Of a DNA stretch of 64,000 nt, positions 26,877 to 41,145 are shown in pieces. Made by a program: the position numbers and the translations under genes. Below the pieces are notes generated by a model. The model searched no databases and was not told the origin of the DNA. It worked only from the letters and a program-made list of their open reading frames with translations. How positions within the stretch are numbered: the stretch's first letter is position 1; every line of letters begins with the position of its first letter. Source of the stretch: Comamonas testosteroni TK102 (GTDB lineage Bacteria; Pseudomonadota; Gammaproteobacteria; Burkholderiales; Burkholderiaceae_C); the NCBI RefSeq assembly GCF_000739375.1, contig NZ_CP006704.1, positions 806,001-870,000 on the forward strand, in the 5' to 3' direction.

Positions 26877-27584
26877 ATGGCCCGTCTTCCCCGTCTCACG
26901 CTGGCAAACATGCCGCACCACATCATCCAGCGTGGCAACAACAGCGGCGAGATCTTCGTGGACGCGCAGGATCGCCTGGTCATGCTGGATCTGATGCGCG
27001 AGATGGCGCGGCGCTTCGAGGTCGATGTGCATGCCTATGTGCTCATGCCCAATCACTTCCATCTGCTGCTGACGCCCAGGACGGAGCAGGGCGTGCCCCA
27101 GTTCATGCAGGCCGTGGGGCGCAGCTATGTGCGTTACTTCAACAATCGGCACGGGCGTACCGGCACCCTCTGGGAGGGGCGCTACCGCTGCACCGTGCTG
27201 CAGGCCGAGCAATGGCTGATGGCCACCATGGTCTCCATGGATCTCAACCCTGTGCGCGACGGGCTGGTGCAGCGTGCGGTGGACTGGCCCTGGTCCAGCT
27301 ATGCGCACAACGCAGGCCTGCAAAGCGATGCGCTCATCAGCCCGCACGCGCTTTTCTGGGCTCTGGGCAACACGCCCTTTGCCCGGGATGCTGCTTATGT
27401 CAGGGCCGTGGAGGCCGGTCTGGATGCCGATACCCAGGCGCAGATCAGCCATGCCGCACTGCGTGGCTGGGCTCTGGGCGAGCCTGATTTCATTGAAGAT
27501 TTGCAACAAAAAACCGAGAGACGCGTGAAGCGGCAGAAGGCTGGCAGGCCTTCTGCACGCACAGCTTCGGTGCACGAGCACTAG
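26877..27584 (+). CDS. REP-associated tyrosine transposase (RAYT, Y1 family)
   Basis: A 235-residue HUH-type single-strand transposase of the TnpA-REP group. It opens with the characteristic MARLPRLTLANMPHHIIQRGNN. The metal-binding HUH motif is His60-Phe-His62 within YVLMPNHFHLLL, and the candidate catalytic Tyr is in GRSYVRYFNNRHGRTGTLWEGRY-like context split at residue 84-87. RAYT genes are single-copy, domesticated-like elements thought to move or maintain REP hairpins. A matching hairpin lies 88 bp downstream (27672-27698), between this gene and gltB. No terminal IS ends are seen. Confidence 0.92.
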   Translation: MARLPRLTLANMPHHIIQRGNNSGEIFVDAQDRLVMLDLMREMARRFEVDVHAYVLMPNHFHLLLTPRTEQGVPQFMQAVGRSYVRYFNNRHGRTGTLWEGRYRCTVLQAEQWLMATMVSMDLNPVRDGLVQRAVDWPWSSYAHNAGLQSDALISPHALFWALGNTPFARDAAYVRAVEAGLDADTQAQISHAALRGWALGEPDFIEDLQQKTERRVKRQKAGRPSARTASVHEH

Positions 27585-27671
27585 GGAGCTGTTCCAACTC
27601 CTTGTTTTTATTGGATGGATTTTTTCGATTTTTATATGTCCCTAATTAAATGCAAATAAAAAAAGTTGGGA

Positions 27672-27698
27672 ATTAATTGGAATCTGACCCCAATTAAT
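27672..27698. repeat. REP-like hairpin with GGGGTCAG motif downstream of RAYT gene
   Basis: Perfect 9-bp arms ATTAATTGG / CCAATTAAT enclose AATCTGACC. Read on the reverse strand the centre is GGGGTCAGATTCC, a motif I recall as recurring beside RAYT genes in proteobacteria. It lies in an AT-rich 182-bp leader upstream of gltB. Confidence 0.65.
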
Positions 27699-27766
27699 AC
27701 TTATTGCATAACTTCATGTCATGTCGTAATCTTGCGTTCCCCGCGATTGATATAAGAGGATTCCCC

Positions 27767-32503
<4,737 letters not shown>

Positions 32504-32576
32504 ACATGGCTCGAAGCGGTGGCGGCCAGGCGGCCACCGCACTGCAAGCGAACACAGATTTCAAGGATTAAAGATC

Positions 32577-34052
32577 ATGGGAAAGACCACCGGCTTCATG
32601 GAATACGAGCGCATCGAAGAGGGCTATGCCCCCGTTGCGGAACGTCTCAAGCACTACAAGGAATTCGTCATCGGCCTGACGACCGATCAGGCCAAGGTGC
32701 AGGCTGCACGCTGCATGGACTGCGGCACGCCGTTCTGCAACAACGGCTGCCCGGTCAACAACATCATTCCGGACTTCAACGACCTCGTGTACCAGGGTGA
32801 CTGGAAGAACGCCATCACCACGCTGCACAGCACCAACAACTTCCCCGAGTTCACGGGCCGCATCTGCCCCGCGCCCTGCGAAGCTGCCTGTGTGGCCAAT
32901 ATCAATGGCGATGCCATCGGCATCAAGTCCATCGAGCACTCCATCATCGACCGTGCCTGGAGCGAAGGCTGGGTCAAGCCCCTGCCGTCCAAGCACAAGA
33001 CAGGCAAGAAGGTGGCCGTGGTCGGTGCCGGCCCTGCAGGCATGGCAGCGGCCCAGCAGCTGGTGCGCGCCGGCCACGACGTGACCCTGTTCGAGAAGAA
33101 CGACCGCGTGGGCGGCCTGCTGCGCTACGGCATCCCCGACTTCAAGCTGGACAAGGGCCTGATCGACCGCCGTGTCGAGCAGATGGTGGCCGAAGGCCTG
33201 AAGATCCGCACCGGCGTGCTGATCGCCGGCAAGGACGGTCTGGGCAAGGATTCCAAGGTCACCAACTGGGCCAAGGAAACCATCAGCCCCGAGCAGCTCA
33301 ACGCCGAGTTCGATGCCGTGCTGCTGACCGGCGGCTCCGAGCAGTCGCGTGATCTGCCGGTGCCCGGCCGCGATCTTGAAGGCGTGCACTTCGCGATGGA
33401 ATTCCTGCCCCAGCAGAACAAGGTCAATGCGGGCGACAAGCTCAAGGGCCAGATCCGTGCCGACGGCAAGCATGTCATCGTCATCGGCGGCGGCGACACC
33501 GGCTCCGACTGCGTAGGCACCTCCAACCGCCATGGCGCCAAGAGCGTGACCCAGTTCGAGGTCATGCCCATGCCGCCCGAGCAGGAGAACAAGCCCCTGG
33601 TCTGGCCTTACTGGCCGATCAAGCTGCGTACCTCGTCCAGTCACGACGAAGGCGTGGTGCGTGAGTTCGCGATCTCGACCAAGGAATTCGGCGGCGAAAA
33701 GGGCAAGGTCAAGAGCCTGACCACCGTCCAGGTCGAGTTCAAGGACGGCAAGCTGAGCGAAGTGCCCGGCACGGAAAAGGTCTGGCCTGCCGATCTGGTG
33801 TTGCTGGCCATGGGCTTTGTGAACCCGGTTGCCACCGTGCTCGAAGCCTTTGGCGTCGACAAGGATGCACGCGGCAACGCCAAGGCCAGCACCGACTTCA
33901 TCGGCGGCTATGCCACCAGCGTGCCCAAGGTGTTCGCAGCCGGCGACATCCGCCGCGGCCAGTCGCTGGTCGTGTGGGCGATTCGCGAAGGCCGCCAGGC
34001 CGCGCGTGCCGTGGACGAGTTCCTGATGGGCGCCAGCGAACTGCCTCGCTGA
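32577..34052 (+). CDS. gltD: Glutamate synthase (NADPH) small subunit
   Basis: A 491-residue FAD and iron-sulphur protein that passes electrons from NADPH to GltB. N-terminal Cys motifs [17 protein letters not shown] and [10 protein letters not shown] supply two 4Fe-4S clusters. The FAD Rossmann motif is [15 protein letters not shown] near residue 148, and the NADPH fold shows [20 protein letters not shown] near residue 300. [15 protein letters not shown] near the C-terminus is the FAD-contacting segment. It follows gltB by 73 bp and ends at a strong terminator. Confidence 0.97.
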   Translation: MGKTTGFMEYERIEEGYAPVAERLKHYKEFVIGLTTDQAKVQAARCMDCGTPFCNNGCPVNNIIPDFNDLVYQGDWKNAITTLHSTNNFPEFTGRICPAPCEAACVANINGDAIGIKSIEHSIIDRAWSEGWVKPLPSKHKTGKKVAVVGAGPAGMAAAQQLVRAGHDVTLFEKNDRVGGLLRYGIPDFKLDKGLIDRRVEQMVAEGLKIRTGVLIAGKDGLGKDSKVTNWAKETISPEQLNAEFDAVLLTGGSEQSRDLPVPGRDLEGVHFAMEFLPQQNKVNAGDKLKGQIRADGKHVIVIGGGDTGSDCVGTSNRHGAKSVTQFEVMPMPPEQENKPLVWPYWPIKLRTSSSHDEGVVREFAISTKEFGGEKGKVKSLTTVQVEFKDGKLSEVPGTEKVWPADLVLLAMGFVNPVATVLEAFGVDKDARGNAKASTDFIGGYATSVPKVFAAGDIRRGQSLVVWAIREGRQAARAVDEFLMGASELPR

Positions 34053-34073
34053 TCATTCACAGCGGGTCATCAC

Positions 34074-34107
34074 ACAAAAGGCATTCTTCAGAATGCCTTT
34101 TGTTTTT
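34074..34107 (+). terminator. Intrinsic terminator after gltD
   Basis: A 14-bp perfect stem ACAAAAGGCATTCT / AGAATGCCTTTTGT is followed by TTTT. The T-run also forms the beginning of a dispersed repeat copy. Confidence 0.88.
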
Positions 34108-34195
34108 GATAGCTGCAAGCGCTTGCCTTAAATGGAATTCAGATAGATTTCAATAGGTTTTTGATTGCTGTAAAGCGCAAGGTGCTATCAAAAAA
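34103..34195. repeat. Pair of head-to-head dispersed repeats (TTTTTGATAGC family)
   Basis: The segment begins TTTTTGATAGCTGCAAGC and ends GGTGCTATCAAAAA, so two copies of the TTTTTGATAGC start face each other across about 90 bp. The right half (34158-34195) can fold using TTTTTGAT and ATCAAAAA and probably also ends transcripts of the leftward DUF3293 gene, whose stop codon is adjacent. Confidence 0.55.
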
Positions 34196-34196
34196 G

Positions 34197-34646
34197 TCAG
34201 CGCAGCCACAGAAGCCGGGGGCGGGCGTCGGCATCGCTCCACAGCACGGCGTTCTGCTGCCAGTGCCGGCCCCATTGCAGGGCCGTGCCGGCATCCATGC
34301 CCCAGATCAGCACGCTGTCTTCCGCGGGCCAATGGCCGAGGGGGTCCTGGCCGCAGCCGTCCAGATACTGCCAGCCCTCGCTGTCCAGTGCCTGGCGCAG
34401 GGCGCGCATGCGGCGGGCGTTCTCCGCCGGCTCCAGGATCTGTCCCCAGGGATTGCAGGCCGTGAGATAGCAGGCGGCCTGGATGAGCTGCCGTCCCAGC
34501 TGTTGCCCGAGCCAGTCGTTGTGTTCGCCTGCGCGTAGCGTCTGTGCGACAGCGCCCTGGGCGGCATCGACCCGGTAGAGCGCGCTGCGATAGGCCTGCT
34601 GCAAGGCGGCGGGGAGCTGGCTGGTGTCGGGTGACGGTGGTGACAT
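34197..34646 (-). CDS. DUF3293 family protein
   Basis: A 149-residue protein of unknown function. The recognisable DUF3293 pattern is ACYLTACNPWGQ near the middle, with conserved Asn and Pro, then NARRMRALRQAL, a GW-Y-DG segment, WPAEDSVLIWGMD and a Trp-rich C-terminus with QNAVLWSD. An ATG at 34646 is the likely start; the frame extends 16 codons upstream without support. Single gene convergent with gltD and divergent from the amino-acid receptor gene. No function is claimed. Confidence 0.75.
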   Translation of the reverse strand: MSPPSPDTSQLPAALQQAYRSALYRVDAAQGAVAQTLRAGEHNDWLGQQLGRQLIQAACYLTACNPWGQILEPAENARRMRALRQALDSEGWQYLDGCGQDPLGHWPAEDSVLIWGMDAGTALQWGRHWQQNAVLWSDADARPRLLWLR

Positions 34647-34913
34647 GGTGTGGAGTTTGGCAAGCCTGCACATGATGAGGATTTGCGCCGACAAGAATGC
34701 AACAACGGCCTGCCCTCTGAGGTAACCGTCGTGCCTGAACCTGTTTTGCGTAAGTCGTGATGGTTTTGCGACCGGCGAGTGACGTTCTGTCCCGTCTGCG
34801 CGACAATAGCGGATTCGGCGCTGGCGGCAGCCCGGCTTCGGAGCGGCTGCGGTGGCCCCGGACGGGAGACAAAGCCTGCTGCCTCCGCTTTTTCCACTTC
34901 AAATTTTGACGCC

Positions 34914-35723
34914 ATGAAAAAACGTACCCTGCTGGCCTCGGTGGCCCTGACTGCAATTTTGGCTGCCTGCGGCAAGAACGAGCCCGCAAGCAACACCGCT
35001 GCAGCTCCTGCGCCCGCTCCTGCGGCGGTTGCTGCCAAGCTGGTGGTGGGCCTGGACGACAACTTCCCGCCCATGGGTTTCCGTGACGAAAAGAACGAGC
35101 TGGTCGGTTTCGATATCGACATGGCCCGTGAAGTGGCCAAGCGCGCCAATATCGAAGTGCAGTTCAAGCCCATCGACTGGAATGCCAAGGAAGCCGAGTT
35201 GCTGGGCAAGCGCGTGGACGCTCTGTGGAACGGTCTGACCATTCTGGAAGAACGCAAGGAAAAGATCCTGTTCTCCGATCCCTACATGGTGAACAAGCAG
35301 ATCATCATCGTGAAGGCTGGCTCGCCCATCAAGGGCAAGGCTGACATGGTCGGCAAGGTCGTGGGTGCCCAGGAAGGCTCCAGCGCCGTGACCGCCCTGA
35401 CCAAGGACAAGGAACTGTCGGACAAGTTCAAGGAAACCAAGCTCTTCGGCGACAACATCGCTGCCATGATGGACCTGGAAGCCGGCCGTCTGGACGTGGT
35501 GGTGGTGGATGAGGTGGTGGGTCGCTACTACGTCAACAAGAAGCCCGACAACTACGTGGTGCTGGCCGAGGACTTCGGTACCGAAGACTACGGTGTGGGC
35601 TTCCGCAAGGACGACGAAGCCACTCGCAACAAGGTCAACGACGTGCTGACCGAAATGAAGAAGGACGGCAAGGCTGCTGAAATCGCCCAGAAGTGGTTCG
35701 GCGCCGACGTCATCAAGCACTAA
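34914..35723 (+). CDS. Polar amino-acid ABC transporter substrate-binding protein
   Basis: A 269-residue SBP_bac_3 receptor. It has a lipoprotein-type signal (LTAILAACGKNEPAS) and an Ala/Pro-rich linker, so it is probably lipid-anchored to the inner membrane. The binding domain opens KLVVGLDDNFPPMGFRDEKN and contains LVGFDIDMAREVAKR, DALWNGLTILEERK (with the Arg/Glu ligand-binding region), and a C-terminal TEMKKDGKAAEIAQKWFG. It heads a receptor-permease-ATPase set; a strong hairpin after it would lower downstream expression relative to the receptor. The exact amino acid is not predictable. Confidence 0.92.
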   Translation: MKKRTLLASVALTAILAACGKNEPASNTAAAPAPAPAAVAAKLVVGLDDNFPPMGFRDEKNELVGFDIDMAREVAKRANIEVQFKPIDWNAKEAELLGKRVDALWNGLTILEERKEKILFSDPYMVNKQIIIVKAGSPIKGKADMVGKVVGAQEGSSAVTALTKDKELSDKFKETKLFGDNIAAMMDLEAGRLDVVVVDEVVGRYYVNKKPDNYVVLAEDFGTEDYGVGFRKDDEATRNKVNDVLTEMKKDGKAAEIAQKWFGADVIKH

Positions 35724-35742
35724 TCCCTTTTTGACGTACTGC

Positions 35743-35774
35743 ACCGGCAATGCCTGGCATTGCCGGTTTTTTTT
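35743..35774 (+). terminator. Hairpin with U-run between receptor and permease genes
   Basis: ACCGGCAATGCC and GGCATTGCCGGT form a near-continuous stem with a short loop followed by eight T. Placed after the first cistron of the importer operon, it probably works as a partial terminator that makes receptor mRNA more abundant. Confidence 0.82.
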
Positions 35775-35866
35775 GCGACGACAATGCGTGCAAACACTTC
35801 CTCCTGCGCACGCCCGTGCCTGTGGCGGGCTTTCGATAGCTGCAGCGCCACACTGAAGGCCATTTG

Positions 35867-36520
35867 ATGGACTATGTAATCTCGCTCCTGGGGCCCATGT
35901 CGGCTGGTGCCCTTGTCACACTCAAGCTGTTCTTCATCACGCTGGCGCTGTCCATTCCCATGGGCCTGGCGCTGGCGCTGATGCGCATCTCCAGCATCAA
36001 GCCGCTGAGCAGCGCCGTGGGCGCCTATATCTGGCTGATGCGCGGCACGCCGCTGATGCTGCAGCTGCTGTTCGTGTACTTCGCGCTGCCCTTTGTGCCC
36101 TACATCGGTGTGCGCCTGCCCGACTTTCCTGCTGCCGTGGTGGCGTTTGCGCTGAATTACGCGGCCTACTTCGCGGAGATCTTCCGCGCCGGCATCAAGT
36201 CCGTTGACCGCGGCCAGTACGAAGGTGCCAAGGTGCTGGGCATGACTTATGCACAGACCATGCGCCGCATCGTGCTGCCCCAGATGTGGGCCCGCATCCT
36301 GCCGCCCGTCAGCAACGAGACCATTACCCTGGTCAAGGACACTTCGCTGATCTATGTGCTGGCACTCAACGATCTGCTGCGCGTGGCGCGCGGCGTGGTG
36401 CAGCGCGACTTCAGCTTCACGCCCTTCATCGTGGCTGCGGCCTTCTATCTCATCATGACCCTGGTGCTGACCTGGGGCTTCCAATATCTTGAGAAAAAAT
36501 ATGCCAAGTACGACGCCTGA
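35867..36520 (+). CDS. Polar amino-acid ABC transporter permease
   Basis: A 217-residue inner-membrane permease of the His/Glu/Gln/Arg/opine family (HisMQ type). About five hydrophobic segments are visible, with [15 protein letters not shown] near residue 60 and the EAA loop [22 protein letters not shown] split with ALGM-like spacing, plus [16 protein letters not shown]. The start is the ATG at 35867. Its 3' end overlaps the ATPase start, coupling translation. Confidence 0.93.
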   Translation: MDYVISLLGPMSAGALVTLKLFFITLALSIPMGLALALMRISSIKPLSSAVGAYIWLMRGTPLMLQLLFVYFALPFVPYIGVRLPDFPAAVVAFALNYAAYFAEIFRAGIKSVDRGQYEGAKVLGMTYAQTMRRIVLPQMWARILPPVSNETITLVKDTSLIYVLALNDLLRVARGVVQRDFSFTPFIVAAAFYLIMTLVLTWGFQYLEKKYAKYDA

Positions 36521-37277
36521 CGTGATGATTTCCGCCCAGGGCATCCACAAGGCCTTTGGCAGCAACGAAGTGCTGCGCGGCGTTTCCCTGGACTTGCTGC
36601 GCGGCGAGGTGGTGGCCGTGATCGGCCCGTCCGGCTCGGGCAAGAGCACCTTCCTGCGCTGCCTCAACCACCTGGAGACGATTGACCGAGGCACCATCCG
36701 CATCGAAGGTGCGGTGCTGGCGCGCTCCGAGGGCGAGGCCAGGGCGCAGTATGTGAGCGAGGCCGAGATCCGCAAGATCGGCCGCAAGATGGGCATGGTG
36801 TTCCAGTCCTTCAATCTGTTTCCCCACCTCACGGTGCTGGAAAACATCATTGAGGCACCCGTCATCGTCAAGGGCATGAAGCGCGAAGACATCATCCCCA
36901 AGGCCGAGGCCCTGTTGGCCAAGGTGGGTCTGGCGGCCAAGCGCGATGCCTACCCCAACCACCTCTCCGGCGGTCAGAAGCAGCGCGTGGCAATTGCACG
37001 TGCGCTGGCCATGGAGCCGGACATTCTGCTGTTCGACGAGCCCACTTCGGCGCTGGACCCCGAGCTGACCGGCGAGGTGCTGCGCACCATGCGCGAACTG
37101 GCCGAGGAGCATATGACCATGCTGGTCGTGACCCACGAGATGGGTTTTGCACGCGAGGTGGCCAACCGCGTCATCTTCATGGACGGCGGCTACATCGTCG
37201 AGCAAGGCCCGTCCGAGGCGTTTTTTGCGGCGCCCCAGCATGAGCGCACCAAGGCATTTCTGCAGAATATGTTGTAA
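36501..37277 (+). CDS. Polar amino-acid ABC transporter ATP-binding protein
   Basis: A 258-residue ABC ATPase of the GlnQ/HisP type. Walker A is [15 protein letters not shown] near residue 45, the Q-loop is [17 protein letters not shown], the signature [16 protein letters not shown] and Walker [17 protein letters not shown] are intact, and the switch His is in VVTHEMGFA. It overlaps the permease gene by 20 bases. Together with the upstream receptor and a homodimeric permease it forms a complete importer. Confidence 0.94.
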   Translation: MPSTTPDVMISAQGIHKAFGSNEVLRGVSLDLLRGEVVAVIGPSGSGKSTFLRCLNHLETIDRGTIRIEGAVLARSEGEARAQYVSEAEIRKIGRKMGMVFQSFNLFPHLTVLENIIEAPVIVKGMKREDIIPKAEALLAKVGLAAKRDAYPNHLSGGQKQRVAIARALAMEPDILLFDEPTSALDPELTGEVLRTMRELAEEHMTMLVVTHEMGFAREVANRVIFMDGGYIVEQGPSEAFFAAPQHERTKAFLQNML

Positions 37278-37498
37278 ATAAGTCGCAGCTGTCGATGCGG
37301 TTTCATATCGCAAAAAAGGCAGTTTGCGCATACATCGCAAGCACTGGCAGCTCCTGAAACAGGAGTAAAGGCTCCATGATCCAGGCCAGGGCCTGAAGAA
37401 ACATTCACGAATGTATGTTTACTTGGGGCTAACCCGAGCTTTTTACCGTGCTTGTCGGCACAATACCAGTTTGCTTTCTCTTGAGCGGCTATTCACGC

Positions 37499-38311
37499 AT
37501 GTCACCCAACGCACCCTTTGTGGAACTGCGCAATGTCACCTTTGGCTATGGTGACCGCGTCATCCTGCGCGATCTGTCCCTGCAAGTGCCGCGCGGCAAG
37601 GTCACGGCGCTGATGGGTGCATCGGGTGGTGGCAAGACCACGGTGCTTCGTCTGATCGGCGGGCAGAACCACGCCCAGCAGGGCCAGGTGCTGTTTGACG
37701 GCCAGGATGTGACCACCATGAATGCGCAGCAGCTCTATGCCGCGCGTCGCCGCATGGGCATGCTGTTTCAGTTCGGTGCGCTGTTCACCGACATGAGCGT
37801 GTTCGACAACGTAGCCTTTCCGCTGCGCGAGCACACCGATCTGCCCGAAGAGCTGATTCGCGACATCGTGCTCATGAAGCTGCACGCCGTGGGCCTTCGC
37901 GGGGCGCGCGATCTGATGCCGTCCCAGGTCTCGGGCGGCATGGCCCGTCGCGTGGCGCTGGCCCGTGCGATTGCACTGGACCCCGAGCTCATCATGTACG
38001 ACGAGCCTTTCGCGGGCCTGGACCCTATTTCGCTGGGTACCTCGGCGCAGCTGATCCGCCAGCTCAACGATGCCATGGGCCTGACTTCGATTCTGGTATC
38101 CCACGATCTGGAAGAAACCTTCCGCGTGGCCGACCATGTGGTGATTCTGGGGGCCGGCAGCGTTGCCGCCCAGGGCACGCCCGAAGAGGTGCGCGCCAGC
38201 AGCGATCCGCTGGTGCAGCAATTCATCCATGCCAGACCCACGGGGCCTGTGCCGTTCCACTATCCCGGAGTCAGTGCCGACGAGGACTTCGGCAGCAGGA
38301 GGCGTGCATGA
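37499..38311 (+). CDS. mlaF: Phospholipid ABC transporter ATP-binding protein MlaF
   Basis: A 270-residue ATPase of the Mla pathway, which trafficks phospholipids between inner and outer membrane to preserve lipid asymmetry. Walker A is [17 protein letters not shown] near residue 40, the Q-loop [23 protein letters not shown] contains the MlaF-specific GALF, and the signature is [15 protein letters not shown]. The ATG at 37499 begins [13 protein letters not shown]. First gene of mlaFEDACB; it overlaps mlaE by ATGA. Confidence 0.95.
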   Translation: MSPNAPFVELRNVTFGYGDRVILRDLSLQVPRGKVTALMGASGGGKTTVLRLIGGQNHAQQGQVLFDGQDVTTMNAQQLYAARRRMGMLFQFGALFTDMSVFDNVAFPLREHTDLPEELIRDIVLMKLHAVGLRGARDLMPSQVSGGMARRVALARAIALDPELIMYDEPFAGLDPISLGTSAQLIRQLNDAMGLTSILVSHDLEETFRVADHVVILGAGSVAAQGTPEEVRASSDPLVQQFIHARPTGPVPFHYPGVSADEDFGSRRRA

Positions 38312-39084
38312 ACTTTCTCGCACGCATTGGCCTGGCAGTGCGCTGTCAGCTGGTCAACATGGGGATCGGTGCGCGCCTGCTGTGGCGCCTGCTGGGCTTG
38401 ATGGGGCCGGCGCTCAGGCGTCCGCGCCTGATCGGCGACCAGATTCATTTTCTGGGCAATTATTCGCTGGCCATCATTGGCGTTTCCGGACTGTTCGTGG
38501 GCTTTGTGCTGGGTCTGCAGGGCTATTACATCCTGCAGCGCTATGGCTCGGCCGAGGCGCTGGGCATGATGGTGGCGCTGAGCCTGCTGCGCGAGCTGGG
38601 GCCCGTGGTCACGGCCCTGCTGTTTGCGGGCCGTGCCGGCACGGCCCTGACGGCCGAAATCGGCCTGATGAAAGCCGGTGAGCAGCTGTCGGCCATGGAG
38701 ATGATGGCGGTTGACCCCGTCAAACGCATTCTGGCGCCGCGCTTCTGGGCCGGGCTGATCACCATGCCATTGCTGGCAGCGGTCTTCAGCGCCGTCGGCG
38801 TGCTGGGCGGCTGGCTGGTGGGCGTGGTGATGATCGGTGTCGACAGCGGTGCCTTCTGGGGTCAGATGCAGCAGGGCGTGGACTGGTGGAGCGATCTGGG
38901 CAATGGCGTGCTCAAGAGCTTTGTCTTCGGCCTGGCTGTGACCTTTGTGGCCCTGCTCCAAGGCTATGCGGCCAAGCCCACGCCTGAAGGGGTTTCCCGG
39001 GCCACCACCCGTACCGTGGTCGTGGCTTCGCTAGCGGTTCTGGGCCTGGACTTCCTGCTCACCGCAACCATGTTCAGCATTTGA
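38308..39084 (+). CDS. mlaE: Phospholipid ABC transporter permease MlaE
   Basis: A 258-residue inner-membrane permease with about five transmembrane segments. It contains the MlaE family signature [26 protein letters not shown] motif split around residues 96-118, [20 protein letters not shown] and a C-terminal [14 protein letters not shown]. It forms the membrane core of MlaFEDB. Start overlaps the mlaF stop. Confidence 0.96.
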   Translation: MNFLARIGLAVRCQLVNMGIGARLLWRLLGLMGPALRRPRLIGDQIHFLGNYSLAIIGVSGLFVGFVLGLQGYYILQRYGSAEALGMMVALSLLRELGPVVTALLFAGRAGTALTAEIGLMKAGEQLSAMEMMAVDPVKRILAPRFWAGLITMPLLAAVFSAVGVLGGWLVGVVMIGVDSGAFWGQMQQGVDWWSDLGNGVLKSFVFGLAVTFVALLQGYAAKPTPEGVSRATTRTVVVASLAVLGLDFLLTATMFSI

Positions 39085-39113
39085 GGCTGCACAGCAGATA
39101 GAGGTAAAAAATC

Positions 39114-39623
39114 ATGCAGCAAAAGAAAAGTGATGTCTGGGTCGGCCTGTTTGTGCTGATCGGTGCTCTGGCCCTGGTGTTCCTGGCCTTGCAGTCGGCC
39201 AATCTGTTGAGCCTGAATTTCCAGAAGACCTATGCGATCACGGCGCGTTTTGACAATATCGGCGGGCTCAAGCCCAAGGCCGCGGTCAAGAGCGCCGGCG
39301 TGGTTGTGGGCCGTATCGAGTCCATCACCTTCAACGACCAGACCTTTCAGGCCGACGTGGCCATGAGCATGGAAAACCGCTATGCCTTTCCCAAGGACAG
39401 CTCGCTGAAAATTCTGACAAGCGGTCTGCTGGGCGATCAGTACATTGGTATCGAAGCGGGTGCCAGCGAAGAAAACCTCAAGGCCGGCGACCGCGTGACA
39501 GCCACCCAGTCTGCCGTGGTGCTGGAGAATCTGATCGGTCAGTTCCTCTACAGCAAGGCCGAGCAGGGCGGTGATTCCGGTGCTGGCGCAGCCAACGGAG
39601 CCAACGGGGGAGCGAAAGAATGA
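39114..39623 (+). CDS. mlaD: Phospholipid transport MCE-domain protein MlaD
   Basis: A 169-residue protein with one N-terminal transmembrane helix (LFVLIGALALVFLALQ) and an MCE domain marked by ARFDNIGGLKPKAAVKSAGV, GRIESITF, and SGLLGDQYIGIEAG. MlaD hexamers form the periplasmic lipid channel. The C-terminal tail is Gly/Ala-rich. It overlaps mlaA by 4 bases. Confidence 0.95.
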   Translation: MQQKKSDVWVGLFVLIGALALVFLALQSANLLSLNFQKTYAITARFDNIGGLKPKAAVKSAGVVVGRIESITFNDQTFQADVAMSMENRYAFPKDSSLKILTSGLLGDQYIGIEAGASEENLKAGDRVTATQSAVVLENLIGQFLYSKAEQGGDSGAGAANGANGGAKE

Positions 39624-40417
39624 TGACTACAACAAGCCCACAAACGAAACTGGCGTCGAACAAGACTCGGGCGCTCAAGCATGCAGCGCTGACAGCTGGC
39701 GTGTGCGCAGCGGCACTGCTGTCCGGCTGTGCAACCACCACAGGCTCCGGAAACCCGGCCGACCCGCTCGAGTCCATGAACCGCAGCATCTATTCCTTCA
39801 ACGAAGGGGTGGACGAAGCCGTCTTCAAGCCCGTGGCCACGGCCTATCAGAACGTGACGCCGCGCGTGGCGCGCCAGGGCGTGACCAACTTCTTCGACAA
39901 CCTCGGCGATGCCTGGTCCTTCGTCAACAACGTGCTGCAGGGTCAGGGCCAGGGTGCCTACAACTCCATGGTTCGCTTCAGCGTGAACACGGTGCTGGGC
40001 ATAGGCGGCCTGTTCGATATTGCCAGCGAGGCAGGCATCGAGCGCCGCAAGCAGGACTTCGGCCAGACGCTGGGCCGCTGGGGCCTGCCGACGGGGCCGT
40101 ATCTGGTGCTGCCCTTCTGGGGCCCTTCCACGGTGCGTGACTCGGCCGGTCTGGCGGTCGACGCCTTCGGCTATCCCGCCAACACCATGGACGATGTGCG
40201 CTGGCGCAACAGCCTGTTCGGCCTGCGCATGGTCAACAACCGGGCCAATCTGCTCAAGGCCGGCGATGTGCTGGACTCCGTTGCGCTCGACAAATACAGC
40301 CTGGTGCGCGATGTCTATCTGCGCTCACGCATTGGCGGCGCGGCGTCCGGCGGCGACGGTCGTCTCGAAAACTATGATGACGACAACGCCGGCAAGCTGC
40401 CTCCCGAAGGCCAGTGA
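39620..40417 (+). CDS. mlaA: Outer-membrane lipoprotein MlaA (VacJ)
   Basis: A 265-residue lipoprotein with lipobox Leu-Leu-Ser-Gly-Cys near residue 36 after an unusually long basic n-region. The VacJ domain shows DPLESMNRSIYSFNE, RQGVTNFFDNLGDAWSFVNN, FGQTLGRWGLPTGPYLVLPFWGPST split, and RDSAGLAVD. MlaA removes phospholipids from the outer leaflet and passes them to MlaC. Its location between mlaD and mlaC differs from E. coli, where mlaA is unlinked, but is common in Betaproteobacteria. Confidence 0.95.
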   Translation: MMTTTSPQTKLASNKTRALKHAALTAGVCAAALLSGCATTTGSGNPADPLESMNRSIYSFNEGVDEAVFKPVATAYQNVTPRVARQGVTNFFDNLGDAWSFVNNVLQGQGQGAYNSMVRFSVNTVLGIGGLFDIASEAGIERRKQDFGQTLGRWGLPTGPYLVLPFWGPSTVRDSAGLAVDAFGYPANTMDDVRWRNSLFGLRMVNNRANLLKAGDVLDSVALDKYSLVRDVYLRSRIGGAASGGDGRLENYDDDNAGKLPPEGQ

Positions 40418-40496
40418 GCCGGTAGAGCTTGGTTACAAACATGATGCACAGGCTGCGCGAGTGCGGTGACACTTGCGGGCCTAGGAGAAAAACGCA

Positions 40497-41126
40497 ATGA
40501 AGATTACTCGTCGCATGTGGGGCATGGCAGCAGGTGCCATGCTCGCCCTGAATCTGGGTTTGCCTGCTCAGGCCGCTGAGGAGGCGCCCGATGCCCTGGT
40601 CAAGCGCGTCTCTGCCGATGTGCTGGAGACCATCAAGAAGGATGCCTCGCTGCGCAACGGCGACTCCGGCAAGATCAATGCGCTGGTCAACGAGAAGGTC
40701 ATGCCCTATGTGGACTTTCGCCGCATGACATCGGCCGCAGTCGGTCCGGCCTGGCGCCAGGCCACGCCCGAGCAGCGTCAGAAGCTGCAGGACGAGTTCA
40801 AGGCCCTGTTGATTCGCACCTATGCGGGAGCCCTGTCCCAGGTCGGCGATCAGACCATTACCGTCAGGCCTGTGCGCATGGCTGCCGGTGACACCGATGT
40901 GCTGGTTCGCACCCAGGTCAACGGCCGTGGCGATCCCGTGCAGCTGGATTTCCGTCTGGAAAAGCAGGCTACGGGCTGGAAGCTCTACAACTTCAACGTG
41001 CTCGGCGTGTGGCTGGTGGAGACCTACCGCAACCAGTTTGCGCAGGAAATCAATGCCAACGGCATCGACGGCCTGATCAAGACCCTGGCCTCGCGCAGCT
41101 CCATGCCGGCCACGGCCACCAAGTAA
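40497..41126 (+). CDS. mlaC: Periplasmic phospholipid carrier MlaC
   Basis: A 209-residue periplasmic protein with a Sec signal peptide ending PAQAAEE. The Ttg2D/MlaC fold is indicated by LVKRVSADVLETIKKD, MPYVDFRRMTSAAVGPAW, LLIRTYAGALSQVGDQ, and a C-terminal WKLYNFNVLGVWLVETYRNQF. It shuttles lipid between MlaA and MlaD. TAGGAGA precedes the ATG. An 79-bp gap separates it from mlaA. Confidence 0.94.
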   Translation: MKITRRMWGMAAGAMLALNLGLPAQAAEEAPDALVKRVSADVLETIKKDASLRNGDSGKINALVNEKVMPYVDFRRMTSAAVGPAWRQATPEQRQKLQDEFKALLIRTYAGALSQVGDQTITVRPVRMAAGDTDVLVRTQVNGRGDPVQLDFRLEKQATGWKLYNFNVLGVWLVETYRNQFAQEINANGIDGLIKTLASRSSMPATATK

Positions 41127-41145
41127 GCAAAGCGCTTCAGACGTC

